Shown here: one piece after another, positions 47,760 through 58,036 of the stretch
Position numbering within the stretch: the first letter of the stretch is position 1
Layout of the letters: the number at the start of each line of letters is the position of its first letter
Assembly: GCA_913062815.1 (NCBI GenBank)
Contig: CAJXWZ010000029.1
Coordinates: 1-60,473, forward strand
DNA from: an uncultured Colwellia sp.
Lineage (GTDB): Bacteria > Pseudomonadota > Gammaproteobacteria > Enterobacterales > Alteromonadaceae
Reading direction: 5' to 3'
Length of the DNA stretch: 60,473 bases
Made by a program: the position numbers and the translations under genes
Notes under the pieces: generated by a model
Told to the model about the DNA's origin: nothing
The model's database searches: none
The model's input: the letters and a program-made list of their open reading frames with translations, nothing else

Positions 47760-49460
47760 CTATTGCCAATGTTTTAGTTTAGATGTTTTACCTATGCCAG
47801 GATTAAAGCTATTTGTTGGGTCGAGTGATTTATAAAAACCTTTCAAATCCTCTTTAGCGAAATATTCATGACCTACATTATGTTCTGCAGGATATTCTGC
47901 GCCCCGAGCATCAAAAGTCGCGAGTATTTTCTCTTTCACGGCTTTTGCATCTACCCCTTTCTTTAATATATAGTTTTGATGCATTACATGGCAAAACAGG
48001 TGTCCATAATATAATTTTACCGCTATTAACTCATCTAATTCTGGCGGAAGTGTTTCAAACCAATCTTTTTCATTTCGTGGAAAGGCGACATCTATGGTCA
48101 TTATTGAACCTAAATCTTTACTTTTCATTAATTGATTGCGGCCAATAGCGCCACCTGCGACAAAACGATGCAAAATAGCCTTATTACCTTCGTCTTCAGT
48201 ACATTCAAAGTAACTGCCCTCATTTGAGGCGAAAAAGTTATCAAAGTATTGTTTGGCCTCATCTACTCCTTCATTGCTCATTTCTATGATCCAGTGGTGC
48301 TGATATCTATCGCGATATTGTTCCATTCGCTTGGGCAGATGATTTGGCCATAAATAACTAAAATATTGCATCATGCGGTCAGAAAACTTACTCGGTAAAA
48401 ATTTAATATTATCCGCTATTCTGTCGACAGTGCGTTTAATAGCAAACATTTTGGGCATGTACTTTGAACCCAATTTACTTATCACTAAAAAGGAATCTTT
48501 ACCGTATTTTTTTGATGCATCATAACAATCACGATGCAAGTACTCTCCAGATACAGGCAAAGATTTAAAATTTGAAAGTATATCTCTTCGGATTTGCGCT
48601 AATACACCCGGATCATTTGTGCCAACATAAAAAACTTGTTGTTTTTTGGGAATAGGAAAAGTGTCCATGCGAACCGCGAAAACTGCTAGTTTTCCTGCAC
48701 ATCCTGATGACTCATATAATCGACGACCATCATTGTTATAACGCGATGGTGTATCTTCATCAATCTGTCTAACGCGTTCATGGTATTCATTATCTGAAGC
48801 TCTTTTTGAAGGAAAACCAACGTTTTTATCAGTAAAGTTTTTCTGATGTAAGTTCGTTAAAATTTCTTCCGGTGTATCACCTAGCTCAATACCTAGATTA
48901 TTCACTAACGACAAATTTCCCGCGTCATCAATTTGAGCATAAATTGATAGCTCGGTATACGCTGGGCCTCTTTGTACTAACGCACCACCAGAGTTATTAC
49001 AAATGCCACCCACAATAGAAGCGCCAATACAAGATGAGCCAATAACTGAATGTGGTTCTCTACCGTATGGCGCTAAAACATCTTCTAAACCGAATAATGT
49101 ACTTCCAGCCAAACCAATAATTTGTTTTGCATTATCAATTAGATGAATGCTATCGATACGCATCGTACTAATGATAACAATAGGTCTATCATAATCTTTA
49201 CCGTTAGGAGTTGATCCACCTGTCAATCCGGTATTTGCAGCCTGCATTATTACTGCCACATCAGCCTCAACACAAACTTTAAGTACTTGCCAAATTTCTA
49301 GCAGCGTTTCGGGTCTGACAACAGCTATTGCTTCTCCTGAGCCAAAACGGAAGCCTTTGGTATAAGCCTGTTTTTTTACATTATCTGTCAGTGTATAACT
49401 ACCACCTACTACCGATTTCAATGCTTGAATTAAGGAAAGTTGTTGTGAATTACCTGTCAT
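47760..49460 (-). CDS. dld: Quinone-dependent D-lactate dehydrogenase
   Basis: 566 residues, near the 571 of E. coli Dld. An FAD-binding PCMH domain spans about 35-240 (AANTGLTGGSTPNG, IGSSCIGASIVGGICNNSGGALVQRGPAYTEL in parts). It is followed by the Dld-specific membrane-binding and cap domain (FFASNEGSYFECTEDEGNKA, LHRFVAGGAIGRN) and ends EHNVGHEYFAKEDLKGFYKSLDP (in part). It oxidises D-lactate to pyruvate, passing electrons to quinone at the inner membrane. Glyoxalase II, encoded in this window, makes D-lactate. Single gene. Confidence 0.95.
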   Translation of the reverse strand: MTGNSQQLSLIQALKSVVGGSYTLTDNVKKQAYTKGFRFGSGEAIAVVRPETLLEIWQVLKVCVEADVAVIMQAANTGLTGGSTPNGKDYDRPIVIISTMRIDSIHLIDNAKQIIGLAGSTLFGLEDVLAPYGREPHSVIGSSCIGASIVGGICNNSGGALVQRGPAYTELSIYAQIDDAGNLSLVNNLGIELGDTPEEILTNLHQKNFTDKNVGFPSKRASDNEYHERVRQIDEDTPSRYNNDGRRLYESSGCAGKLAVFAVRMDTFPIPKKQQVFYVGTNDPGVLAQIRRDILSNFKSLPVSGEYLHRDCYDASKKYGKDSFLVISKLGSKYMPKMFAIKRTVDRIADNIKFLPSKFSDRMMQYFSYLWPNHLPKRMEQYRDRYQHHWIIEMSNEGVDEAKQYFDNFFASNEGSYFECTEDEGNKAILHRFVAGGAIGRNQLMKSKDLGSIMTIDVAFPRNEKDWFETLPPELDELIAVKLYYGHLFCHVMHQNYILKKGVDAKAVKEKILATFDARGAEYPAEHNVGHEYFAKEDLKGFYKSLDPTNSFNPGIGKTSKLKHWQ

Positions 49461-49776
49461 TTGGAGTCTCGTTAAAGTGTTGTACTTGCAGCGACATTGC
49501 TAATCCTGCATTAAAGTTAATTAATTATATATTAATGACTAAAGAGAGTGAATCTAAAGCATGGTTTGTGTTGACATTCTTAAGACAATGTTTCAATAGG
49601 AGTACTTTGTTCAGTCTGGCAAGGTTAATCACTGTTTACGTCATATGCAGCTTAAGTACTGTTAAGAAACTTAGCGTCAAAATTTGGAGTAATGTAACTG
49701 AATGGCTATATCTAATAACTATTGATAATATCGTTTACCATCGGAATGAAAGTTTGTCTTTGTTTCGGTGAATTTT
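49461..49776. other. Intergenic region upstream of dld
   Basis: 316 bases between the dld start and the stop of the amidase-hydrolase gene, both on the minus strand. It should contain the dld promoter. An open frame on the plus strand that crosses into dld has no ribosome binding site and no family resemblance. Nothing else seen. Confidence 0.5.
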
Positions 49777-52248
49777 CTAATTTTCTAATATGGCTTCATA
49801 TACTAATGAAATAATACTCCCATATTTTCCTGTCTCAAATTGCTTTCCCTTAAATTGAAAATTTTTCTTATCACCTTCAATTTCACTGTGTCGTGCGTTA
49901 GTGAGTAGAATGATGGCTAAATCATGTTCAGGATCAATAACGGTAACTGTACCTGTCCACCCGGTATGACCATAAGCTGAGCTACTCGCATACGGACCGA
50001 AATGCCACTTTCTCTCACCGTTATTTGCTCGCCTCCAACCTAGACCGTAAGTACCGTTACCATCATCTGGTTTAATAAATTGATCGATAACATTTGCGGA
50101 AAACAGGGTGTTTTTTCCGTATCCACCGCGATTTAAAAGCACTTGAGCCATTACGGCTAATTCCTTACCCGTAGAAAATAGTCCCGCATGTCCTGCAACT
50201 CCGTCAAATGAATGATAAGCCTTTTCATCATGTACTTCCCCCTGTAGTACATAGGTACGAATATTGTCATAATCAACACGCTTTCCACGTGTTGTGCCAT
50301 GAATTTCACTAGCCGCAAATTGGTACTTGCTGAAACCTTTCTTTAAAGGATTAAACAGTGTTTTGCTCAACCCTAATGGATGATAAAAGTTATATTCAAC
50401 ATACATATCTAAAGACAGTCCTGTAATCTCCTCAACAATCATACCTAATAACATATAGTCTGTATCACTATAGATTCGTTTGGTACCTCTACCCACTGCA
50501 AAAGGAACCTTAGTTAAGATTAAATCTTTTGTTCGCTTTGCATCTTGAGAGAAAAAATCATCACCAAGTTTATTATTTTTAGTGAAAAATTTAATTTCAG
50601 GAGAATAGCCGGCATTATGGGTAAGAAGATCTGTGATAGTTCTTAATTCTCTCCCCTCACCACGATACATTGGCAAGTAGTGGCTAATGGGTTTATTGAC
50701 ATTGATTTTATCTTCGCTTACCAGTTTCATTAAAGCAAAATTGGTTGCGAACATTTTAGTATTTGAAGCTATATCAAATAGAGTATCTGTGTCCATTTTT
50801 ACTGGCGCGTCGAGCATGTCACCACCATCAGCGTACTTTCTTGCATAGCCATAAGCGGAGTTTTTAACAATTTTTCCATTTTTTACCACGACTAATACTG
50901 CACCGGGAAAACCTTGCTTAACATCGTTTTGAATCTGCTCATCTACAATGGTAAAGTCATGTATATTACTATTGCTTTCGTCGAGCAAATAAGGAAAAGG
51001 GATAGTAATTTTTATATTACTTCCTGCGGGCACAACATTTTCCACTCTAAAGGTATTATTACCATTTCTGGTTCGGCGTTTTAGACTATATTTATATGTA
51101 CTCAGTTTCTGCAATGGTTTAGCTATATTAAGTTTTTCGCCATTAACAAAAATATCTGCAGCTTTAGCATCTTGGTTATCAATAATGATATTGCCTCGCC
51201 CCTTATAGCTTCTAAAAATAGCCCTGTCATTAACTAACGCTCTAGTACTACGGTTTTTCTGAGGAAAGAATTGATCTATCTGCCCATTTTTAGCGATTAA
51301 TTCATCTTTACTGATTACAACATTTAATTCTTTTTGGTAACGAGCGAGTAAGCCATCGGAATTCTTTGGTATATATTTATCTATTAAGGCAAAAACTGAA
51401 GACGCGGTTTGCACATCTAAAAGACCCGTTATTTTCCATGGAAGAAAGTGTGATTGAAAAGCATATAAAACCGCTTGTGTTTGCTTGTCTAATTCCCCTG
51501 TTTCATTAATGTCATAGCCGTATATCTTTAATGCTCGCTGTATTAGTCCTATATTAGGCATTTGTTGCGCAAATAGTTGTGAATATTTTAGAACTGTTGC
51601 TTTTTCATACCAAGCACCAATTCCTTCTTGATATAATAGATACCAAGGAAACCTTGGACCAGGGTCATTTTGATGAAGTGGGTTAATATCACTATGACCA
51701 ACAATGTTAACAGGTGAAATGTCTGGATTGTTTTTTAAAATCTCTTTTGCCAGTTTAATCAGTAAGGTTATTTGATCTGGATCATAATCTGAATAAAAGC
51801 ACATTCTGCCAAAACCACTCTCCTGTGCAGTAGCTAACCTAGTGTTCTTCGCTATGGCTTGCTTACAATCGGCCACATTAACAAGCGTAACACCAATAGA
51901 TTGAGAGTTTATTGCCTGCTGACCTTGCCAGTAACTATTACCGGTATGCCAAGCACTATTATTTTCACTGACAAGTTGCTGTACTTTTAGCTCGTCATTC
52001 ACATAGGTTTTATCATAACTATTAGGGATTAAGTAATGCGAACTAGAAGCACCTTTGCTAACTAAGTTATTAACCGATGTATTATAGTCCTCAGCAGAAT
52101 AATGCATTACTAAAAACTGAATTCGCTGATCATAGTTTACTGAATGCCTCCCTTTTACGGTCAAATAATTTAATGTACAACTTGCTAACATCATGCAAGT
52201 AGCTAGCAACATCAATAAAAATGACTTTTTGATTCGGGAATTTATCAC
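49777..52248 (-). CDS. Lipoprotein: AmiD-like amidase fused to a PBP4B-like serine hydrolase
   Basis: 823 residues. The lipoprotein signal ends MLASC (Cys24). Domain 1 (about 40-215) is an Amidase_2 domain with zinc ligands in FLVMHYSAEDY and GHSDINPLHQNDPGPRFPW. Domain 2 (about 235-290) is a peptidoglycan-binding helical domain (GYDINETGELDKQTQAVLYA). Domain 3 (about 430-815) is a beta-lactamase/PBP type-C serine hydrolase with the SxxK motif in DIASNTKMFATN, a YSD motif in YSDTDYMLLG and HTG in GHTGWTGT. In E. coli AmiD and the YfeW/PBP4B-type hydrolase are separate proteins. The segment SIGVTLVN has Thr where related amidases usually have Glu (IGxEL), so the amidase half may be impaired. 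It acts on peptidoglycan from the outer membrane. Confidence 0.88.
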   Translation of the reverse strand: MINSRIKKSFLLMLLATCMMLASCTLNYLTVKGRHSVNYDQRIQFLVMHYSAEDYNTSVNNLVSKGASSSHYLIPNSYDKTYVNDELKVQQLVSENNSAWHTGNSYWQGQQAINSQSIGVTLVNVADCKQAIAKNTRLATAQESGFGRMCFYSDYDPDQITLLIKLAKEILKNNPDISPVNIVGHSDINPLHQNDPGPRFPWYLLYQEGIGAWYEKATVLKYSQLFAQQMPNIGLIQRALKIYGYDINETGELDKQTQAVLYAFQSHFLPWKITGLLDVQTASSVFALIDKYIPKNSDGLLARYQKELNVVISKDELIAKNGQIDQFFPQKNRSTRALVNDRAIFRSYKGRGNIIIDNQDAKAADIFVNGEKLNIAKPLQKLSTYKYSLKRRTRNGNNTFRVENVVPAGSNIKITIPFPYLLDESNSNIHDFTIVDEQIQNDVKQGFPGAVLVVVKNGKIVKNSAYGYARKYADGGDMLDAPVKMDTDTLFDIASNTKMFATNFALMKLVSEDKINVNKPISHYLPMYRGEGRELRTITDLLTHNAGYSPEIKFFTKNNKLGDDFFSQDAKRTKDLILTKVPFAVGRGTKRIYSDTDYMLLGMIVEEITGLSLDMYVEYNFYHPLGLSKTLFNPLKKGFSKYQFAASEIHGTTRGKRVDYDNIRTYVLQGEVHDEKAYHSFDGVAGHAGLFSTGKELAVMAQVLLNRGGYGKNTLFSANVIDQFIKPDDGNGTYGLGWRRANNGERKWHFGPYASSSAYGHTGWTGTVTVIDPEHDLAIILLTNARHSEIEGDKKNFQFKGKQFETGKYGSIISLVYEAILEN

Positions 52249-52550
52249 TAGCTAACTCACACTCTATTGTTTTTCTTTCATCTGCTAACTACAGTCTACA
52301 CCTATAACTACGCTAAGTTGTAAATTAGCTTACAAATTATTTAATTTAGCCAGATGTTTTTATTAGTAAAAACGCTATAAAACAGTTTTCAATATAGTCC
52401 ACTGTTCTGAAAATAAGCCGTTAGAAGATATGGTAACTTAAACTGCACAAACTTTAGTTTTAGTGACTAGGTGGGTATAAGTATGAATCTTTCGTCTGAA
52501 CTATTATTAATAGCAAATTTAAACTACTGCCCTATTCATATAACAGTTCA
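52249..52550. other. Intergenic region upstream of the amidase-hydrolase gene
   Basis: 302 bases. A plus-strand ATG at 52483 opens a 39-codon frame (MNLSSELLLIANLNYCP start) that ends early. The frame of the next entry may be its shifted continuation. No other feature seen. Confidence 0.35.
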
Positions 52551-52772
52551 GTGCAAGAAGACAAAATACCGACACCGGGTTTTCCATCTCTATTTTTACT
52601 AAAATTAAAGCCCCCGAAAATACGTTTAACGTCCGTTCTTGCCCATACCGCACAAGCGTATGTGACTAATATTCTATTTATCGCTTTAACCCAGTCATCA
52701 AGGCAAAGTAGAAAGGCCCTTGAAGAAACTAATACTAATGTTGTTGATTTTAGCAACATTAGAGCACTCTAA
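52551..52772 (+). CDS. Possible small protein or 3' part of a frameshifted gene
   Basis: 73 codons from GTG 52551, ending in TAA at 52770-52772. Codon use looks like that of neighbouring genes, and the product has an amphipathic middle (AHTAQAYVTNILFIALTQSS). No family recognised. There is no good ribosome binding site at the GTG. Joining the 52483 frame by a single shift near 52550 would give a protein of about 95 residues starting MNLSSELLL. It could be a gene fragment, a frameshifted gene, or spurious. Confidence 0.3.
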   Translation: MQEDKIPTPGFPSLFLLKLKPPKIRLTSVLAHTAQAYVTNILFIALTQSSRQSRKALEETNTNVVDFSNIRAL

Positions 52773-52909
52773 ACTCACTTATTAGAGAACATAGGTTTTT
52801 GTTTTAACGTTAATTTTCACAGTTATTTCTGCCAATTTTGCAAATACCCTAAAAGAGAGGAACATGCTACACTGCCTTAAAGTGTTGTATTACAGCCTAA
52901 AACTACCCC

Positions 52910-53992
52910 ATGAATTATCACTCAAGAAAAACATACGCAATTATCAACTTAAACGCGTTAGTTGCGAACTATAAGACTATCGCAAGCTTAGCACCACAAA
53001 GTAACACTATTGCTGTGATAAAAGCCAATGCTTATGGTCACGGTACTATTGAAATTGCAAAGAATTTAAGCCAACTTGTTTCAGTTTTTGCTGTCGCCTT
53101 TATTGATGAAGCAATGGCGTTGCGAAACGCAGGAATCACCCTACCCATTTTAATTTTGGAAGGGGCACTATCAAAACAAGATTTTGATATTGCTGCTAAA
53201 CATCGTTTTTATATGATGATTCATAATCATCAGCAGATTGATTGGCTTGTTAAGCAAACACCTTCATTTACGGGTAATTTGTGGCTTAAAGTAGATACGG
53301 GTATGAATCGTCTGGGGTGCCGGCCAAGCGAAGTACCTGATTTTTTAGATAAATTAACAGAAACACAATACCAGAACTTAGTTTTGTGTACACATTTTTC
53401 TAATGCAGAAGAAGTAGAAAACCCTAAAACACTACAACAAATTGCTGAATTTACTCAAATCACCCAAAAGCATGCTTTAAAAACCAGTTTAGCCAATTCT
53501 GCAGGAATTCTTAACTGGCCAGAAAGCCATAGTGACTTTAACCGACTAGGGATCGCGTTATATGGTACTAGCCCGCTTTCTAGTAAAAGTTCACCAATAG
53601 CACTGCAGCCGGTGATGACACTGCAAGCAAATATTATCGGTCTAAGAACCTTAGCTCTTGGTCAATCTGTTGGTTATGGTGAAACTTGGCAGGCTAAACG
53701 TAAAACAATTATAGCTACTGTCGCAATAGGATATGGTGATGGATATCCACGAAATGCAAAGGCGGGCACGCCTGTATTTATACACGGTCAAACGGCTCCT
53801 ATTGCTGGGCGTGTATCAATGGATATGATCACCGTTGATGTCACTGACATAAATAACGTGCGCTTAGGTGATTGTGTTGAATTATGGGGTGATAACCTTA
53901 GTATTGATACTGTAGCTGAATATATGGACACCATAAACTATGAGCTTTTAACCAGGATATCCGCACGAGTGACCCGAAAATATATCAGCTAA
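52910..53992 (+). CDS. alr: Alanine racemase
   Basis: 360 residues, the normal length. The PLP lysine is in AVIKANAYGHG (about residue 38), and KVDTGMNRLGC is the conserved middle motif. FNRLGIALYGTSP follows, and the catalytic Tyr of the partner subunit lies in SVGYGETW (about residue 260). GYGDGYPRNA and MDMITVD lie near the C-terminus. It converts L-Ala to D-Ala for peptidoglycan. It stands alone here, without the dnaB neighbour common in gammaproteobacteria. Confidence 0.96.
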   Translation: MNYHSRKTYAIINLNALVANYKTIASLAPQSNTIAVIKANAYGHGTIEIAKNLSQLVSVFAVAFIDEAMALRNAGITLPILILEGALSKQDFDIAAKHRFYMMIHNHQQIDWLVKQTPSFTGNLWLKVDTGMNRLGCRPSEVPDFLDKLTETQYQNLVLCTHFSNAEEVENPKTLQQIAEFTQITQKHALKTSLANSAGILNWPESHSDFNRLGIALYGTSPLSSKSSPIALQPVMTLQANIIGLRTLALGQSVGYGETWQAKRKTIIATVAIGYGDGYPRNAKAGTPVFIHGQTAPIAGRVSMDMITVDVTDINNVRLGDCVELWGDNLSIDTVAEYMDTINYELLTRISARVTRKYIS

Positions 53993-53996
53993 ATTT

Positions 53997-54668
53997 CTAT
54001 TCAATACCAAGATACTTATGAACCTGTACTGATAAGCGCCAATTATTAGCAATACAAGCATCTATTGCTAACTGTGTCGCTCTTGATTTTTGACTAATCG
54101 GCTGTAAATAAACCGGTGTATTATTAATTTTGTGTTCGCTAAGTAGCAGTTTAAGATCATCAACATGCTGCTCAGTAGCAACAGGGTGTTTTATTTCGTT
54201 GGCACGTTTCATAGCACAATCAAGAATGGGATAACCTCCGCGCATGTTAACTTTGGGCGATACCGTTACCCAACAGCTATCTGTGACATTAATGGTAAAA
54301 GTACCAGAAGTTTCGACTTGGGTACTGTAACCTTTATCTTCAAAAGCAAGACATAATGGCGTTAAGTCAACCATGCACGGCTCACCACCAGTGATCACAA
54401 TGTGTTTTGCTTGAAAAGCTTTTTCTTTTACTAAGGTGAGAATTTCAACAACTGACATAGCTGCCCATTGTGATGTTTCTTCACCTTTATTAAGCATAGT
54501 ATTTTGGTTGACTTCATCGTCAAGTTCAATTTTCCAGGTATGTTTGGTATCACACCATGAGCATGCCACAGGGCATCCTTGTAAACGAATAAATATTGAA
54601 GGTTGGCCTGTAAATGACCCTTCCCCTTGAATAGTTTCAAATAGTTCATTTATTTTGTATTCAATCAT
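53997..54668 (-). CDS. queE: 7-carboxy-7-deazaguanine synthase
   Basis: 223 residues. The radical-SAM cluster is CPVACSWCDTKHTW (C-x3-C-x2-C) near residue 31, after IQGEGSFTGQPSIFIRLQG, and HIVITGGEPCM follows near residue 90. It makes 7-carboxy-7-deazaguanine from 6-carboxytetrahydropterin on the queuosine path. It lies head-to-head with queC, the next enzyme, so one intergenic region of 89 bases probably serves both. Convergent with alr, 4 bases apart. Confidence 0.95.
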   Translation of the reverse strand: MIEYKINELFETIQGEGSFTGQPSIFIRLQGCPVACSWCDTKHTWKIELDDEVNQNTMLNKGEETSQWAAMSVVEILTLVKEKAFQAKHIVITGGEPCMVDLTPLCLAFEDKGYSTQVETSGTFTINVTDSCWVTVSPKVNMRGGYPILDCAMKRANEIKHPVATEQHVDDLKLLLSEHKINNTPVYLQPISQKSRATQLAIDACIANNWRLSVQVHKYLGIE

Positions 54669-54757
54669 TTTAATTTATGCTTTTTCCTGTCAGCCTTATC
54701 AAGTAAAATATACTTTCATCAAGTAGAAATTTTATTATACCCTAAGAGACATTAGAA

Positions 54758-55417
54758 ATGGCTGAAAAAGTTGTTGTTATCTATTCCGGCGGCATGGACT
54801 CATTTACCGTGCTAAATCGAGCACTAAAAGATGGAAAAACAGTATTTGCGCTTTCTTTTGATTATGGTCAGCGCCATGTCAAAGAACTTGAGTATGCTAG
54901 TAGTGTTTGTAATTCACTTGCTATACAACATAAAGTGATTGATATTTCAGCTATTAATCAATTACTGGCGGGCTCGTCTTTGACCGATGAAATTGAAATT
55001 CCTGAAGGTCATTATGAAGCTGAAAGTATGAAATCAACCGTAGTTCCCAACCGCAATATGATTTTAATCTCTTTAGCGGTAGGTTATGCGGTATCTGTCG
55101 GGGCTGAGCAAGTTTACTATGGGGCACATAGTGGCGATCATGCCATTTATCCAGATTGCCGTCCTGAGTTTGTTCAAAAGATGAATGATGTTTGTCAAAT
55201 AGCTAACTATGAAAGTGTTGAAATTTTTAGCCCATACCTAACGGTAAGTAAAACGGCAATTTTAACAGATGGACTTTCGATGGGCTTAGACTATAGCAAT
55301 ACTTGGACTTGTTATAACGGTAGAGACAAAGCTTGTGGTAAGTGTGGTGCTTGCCAAGAACGCCTTGAAGCGTTTGCCGAGAATAACATAGTGGATCCGA
55401 TAGCATACGAAGATTAA
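54758..55417 (+). CDS. queC: 7-cyano-7-deazaguanine synthase
   Basis: 219 residues. The PP-loop is [12 protein letters not shown] near residue 9, in which Met replaces the more common Leu of [22 protein letters not shown] lies in the middle and the zinc-binding C-terminus is [19 protein letters not shown]. It converts 7-carboxy-7-deazaguanine to preQ0 with ATP and ammonia. No preQ1 riboswitch was evident upstream. Confidence 0.95.
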   Translation: MAEKVVVIYSGGMDSFTVLNRALKDGKTVFALSFDYGQRHVKELEYASSVCNSLAIQHKVIDISAINQLLAGSSLTDEIEIPEGHYEAESMKSTVVPNRNMILISLAVGYAVSVGAEQVYYGAHSGDHAIYPDCRPEFVQKMNDVCQIANYESVEIFSPYLTVSKTAILTDGLSMGLDYSNTWTCYNGRDKACGKCGACQERLEAFAENNIVDPIAYED

Positions 55418-55764
55418 CCTAAAAGACGCCTCGCCCAGTTTATCAGATAGATTGTTTAGGTAATTACTATTCATATTCTGGGCTTTATTCTCTAATACGT
55501 TTGATTATTGCATCAATTTGCAAAAGATTTATCTTAATAAAATAAGGCTAAATTAACGTTAAACTTACCCGATTAAAGATAATTTCTACTACATTACTTA
55601 AATAGCGTTATTTTCACTAAAGAATAAAACACTGAATATTAATAACTTTTAGTGCTATAGAATATTATCTTCCTTGTATTTTATTTTAAGACAAAATCCA
55701 TATAACCCTAATCACAGCGTAGTCTAGACTTATTAAGTGTCCAATGAATTTTTAAGGATATTTT
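55418..55764. other. Intergenic region after queC
   Basis: 347 bases, very AT-rich, with no open frame of interest. Its right end holds TTAAGGAT, a good ribosome binding site for the small gene that follows. No clear terminator for queC was found. Confidence 0.5.
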
Positions 55765-55977
55765 ATGAGTGCAATGTTCAGATGCCAAGCACGGTGTCTA
55801 AATCAGATGATTGACGCCAAAAATGAAACACAGGCGCATATTTATCTTGAACAGTTATTACTTTTTCCTGTTGATATACAGGATAAAATAATTGAAGAAA
55901 TAAGTCATTTAAGTAATTGTAGTAGTGACGCTGTTGCTAGTATTATCGGCCATTATTCCATAATGGACCTTAAATAG
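55765..55977 (+). CDS. Small hypothetical protein
   Basis: 70 residues. A good ribosome binding site (AAGGAT, 5 bases upstream of the ATG) supports translation. The product is mostly helical, with Cys at positions 7, 11 and 52 (FRCQARC at the N-terminus) and an acidic middle (DIQDKIIEEIS). No family recognised. Convergent with uvrB, 31 bases from its stop. Confidence 0.6.
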   Translation: MSAMFRCQARCLNQMIDAKNETQAHIYLEQLLLFPVDIQDKIIEEISHLSNCSSDAVASIIGHYSIMDLK

Positions 55978-56008
55978 CATACCTCAAACCGCTAACTTTA
56001 TTTTTAGA

Positions 56009-58036
56009 TTAGGTACTTAACTGCTGAGTTCTTAACTTGGCAATATCGTCTCGAGTTGCAGCGGCTTGTTCAAATTCTAAGTTTTGCGCATGCGTAAACA
56101 TAGTCTTTTCAAGTTGCTCAATTTTATCGTCTATTTCTTTTGTTGTCATCGCTTGGTAATTTGCATGTCTTTCTGCAACCTTATCCAGGGCACCTGATTT
56201 ACTAAAGTTACCAACGTCCATAACATCCGTTATACGCCTAATGACACCTTTAGGAATGATGTTATTATCAAGATTATATTGGTGCTGTTTTTCTCTACGA
56301 CGCTCTGTTTCATCAATGGCTTTTCGCATCGATTTAGTTACTTTATTTCCATACAAAATAGCTCGACCGTTTATATTACGGGCAGCTCGGCCAATAGTTT
56401 GAATTAATGAGCGTTCAGAACGTAAAAATCCCTCTTTATCTGCATCCAATATAGCCACAAGTGAAACTTCTGGCATATCTAAACCTTCCCGCAATAAGTT
56501 TATCCCAACTAAAACGTCAAATTTACCTAAGCGAAAGTCTCTAATTATTTCAACACGTTCCACCGTATCCACATCTGAATGTAAGTAACGCGTTTTAATG
56601 CCGTGCTCATCTAAATAGTCTGTTAAATCTTCTGCCATACGTTTAGTTAATGTTGTCGCCAATACTCGCTCATTTAATGGTAAGCGCTTATTTATCTCAG
56701 AAAGTAAGTCATCGACTTGTGTTTCTACAGGTCGCACTTCTATTTGAGGATCTAATAATCCAGTGGGTCTAACAACTTGTTGAGCAATATCCCCTGATGA
56801 TTTTTCAATTTCATAGTTGCTGGGTGTTGCCGAAACATAGATAGTTTGGGGTGCTAAGGCCTCAAATTCATCAAACTTCATTGGTCTGTTGTCAAGTGCA
56901 GAAGGTAGACGAAAACCATATTGGACTAAGTTTTCTTTACGTGATCTATCACCTTTATACATGGCACCAATTTGCGGCACAGTAACATGAGATTCGTCAA
57001 TAATTAGCAAGCCATCAGGCGGCAAATAATCAAACAAGGTTGGCGGTGCTTCCCCTTCCCCACGTCCTGATAAGTAACGTGAGTAATTTTCTATTCCGGA
57101 GCAATAACCTAACTCAGCCATCATTTCGATATCAAATTGAGTGCGTTGACTTATGCGCTGCTCTTCAACTAAGCGATTGTTATCTTTTAGATATTGAGAT
57201 CTTTCTTTCAATTCAATTTTGATTTTATCAACCGCCGCTAAAATCTTTTCCCGAGGTGTTGCATAGTGTGTTTTAGGATAAACAGTAACTCGAGCTAAAC
57301 TACGCTCAACTTGTCCGGTTAATGGGTCGAACTGTGTGATACGTTCAATTTCTTCATCAAATAATTCAACTCGCAAGGCAAGCCTATCTGACTCAGCAGG
57401 AAAAATATCAATGACATCCCCCCTAACTCGATATGTTGCACGAGCAAAAGCGGCATCATTGCGAGTATATTGTAATTCAGCAAGTCGGCGTAAAATATCA
57501 CGCTGATTGATAATATCGCCGACACTGATATGCAGCATCATTTTTAAGTAGGAATCCGGATCACCCAAACCATAAATAGCAGACACCGAGGCAACAATGA
57601 TCACATCCCGTCGTTCTAATAATGCTTTAGTCGCTGATAAACGCATTTGTTCTATGTGTTCATTTACCGATGCATCTTTCTCAATAAAGGTGTCTGTTGT
57701 AGGCACATAGGCTTCAGGCTGATAGTAGTCATAATAAGAAACAAAATATTCTACCGCATTATTAGGAAAAAACTCTTTCATTTCGCCATATAGTTGAGCT
57801 GCTAAGGTTTTATTTGGCGCAAGCATCATAGTTGGGCGATTAAGTTTTTCAACAATATTAGCAACAGTAAAAGTCTTGCCCGAGCCAGTTACCCCCAATA
57901 GCGTTTGATGTGCTAATCCTGATTCAATTCCCTCAAGCAGTTGTTTTATAGCCGAAGGTTGATCACCATTTGGAATATAATCTGACTCAAGCGTAAATGG
58001 TTTCACTAAAGTTTCTTTCAATAGGGACTTTTTCAA
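56009..58036 (-). CDS. uvrB: Excinuclease ABC subunit B
   Basis: 675 residues, the family length. Walker A is GVTGSGKT near residue 46. The beta-hairpin [20 protein letters not shown] near 100 inserts between DNA strands. The helicase motifs include DESHVTVPQ and the C-terminal [19 protein letters not shown] (in part), [16 protein letters not shown]. The UVR domain that binds UvrA/UvrC is at the end ([20 protein letters not shown]). The gene begins 4 bases inside the end of the MATE gene, so the two are co-translated, an uncommon pairing. Confidence 0.97.
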   Translation of the reverse strand: MKKSLLKETLVKPFTLESDYIPNGDQPSAIKQLLEGIESGLAHQTLLGVTGSGKTFTVANIVEKLNRPTMMLAPNKTLAAQLYGEMKEFFPNNAVEYFVSYYDYYQPEAYVPTTDTFIEKDASVNEHIEQMRLSATKALLERRDVIIVASVSAIYGLGDPDSYLKMMLHISVGDIINQRDILRRLAELQYTRNDAAFARATYRVRGDVIDIFPAESDRLALRVELFDEEIERITQFDPLTGQVERSLARVTVYPKTHYATPREKILAAVDKIKIELKERSQYLKDNNRLVEEQRISQRTQFDIEMMAELGYCSGIENYSRYLSGRGEGEAPPTLFDYLPPDGLLIIDESHVTVPQIGAMYKGDRSRKENLVQYGFRLPSALDNRPMKFDEFEALAPQTIYVSATPSNYEIEKSSGDIAQQVVRPTGLLDPQIEVRPVETQVDDLLSEINKRLPLNERVLATTLTKRMAEDLTDYLDEHGIKTRYLHSDVDTVERVEIIRDFRLGKFDVLVGINLLREGLDMPEVSLVAILDADKEGFLRSERSLIQTIGRAARNINGRAILYGNKVTKSMRKAIDETERRREKQHQYNLDNNIIPKGVIRRITDVMDVGNFSKSGALDKVAERHANYQAMTTKEIDDKIEQLEKTMFTHAQNLEFEQAAATRDDIAKLRTQQLST

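Noticed and set aside
49328..49771. 147-codon plus-strand frame
   Set aside because: Half of it is antisense to dld; it has no ribosome binding site and no family resemblance.
54669..54757. preQ1 riboswitch between queE and queC
   Set aside because: No pseudoknot-like C-rich/A-rich pattern is visible in the 89 bases.
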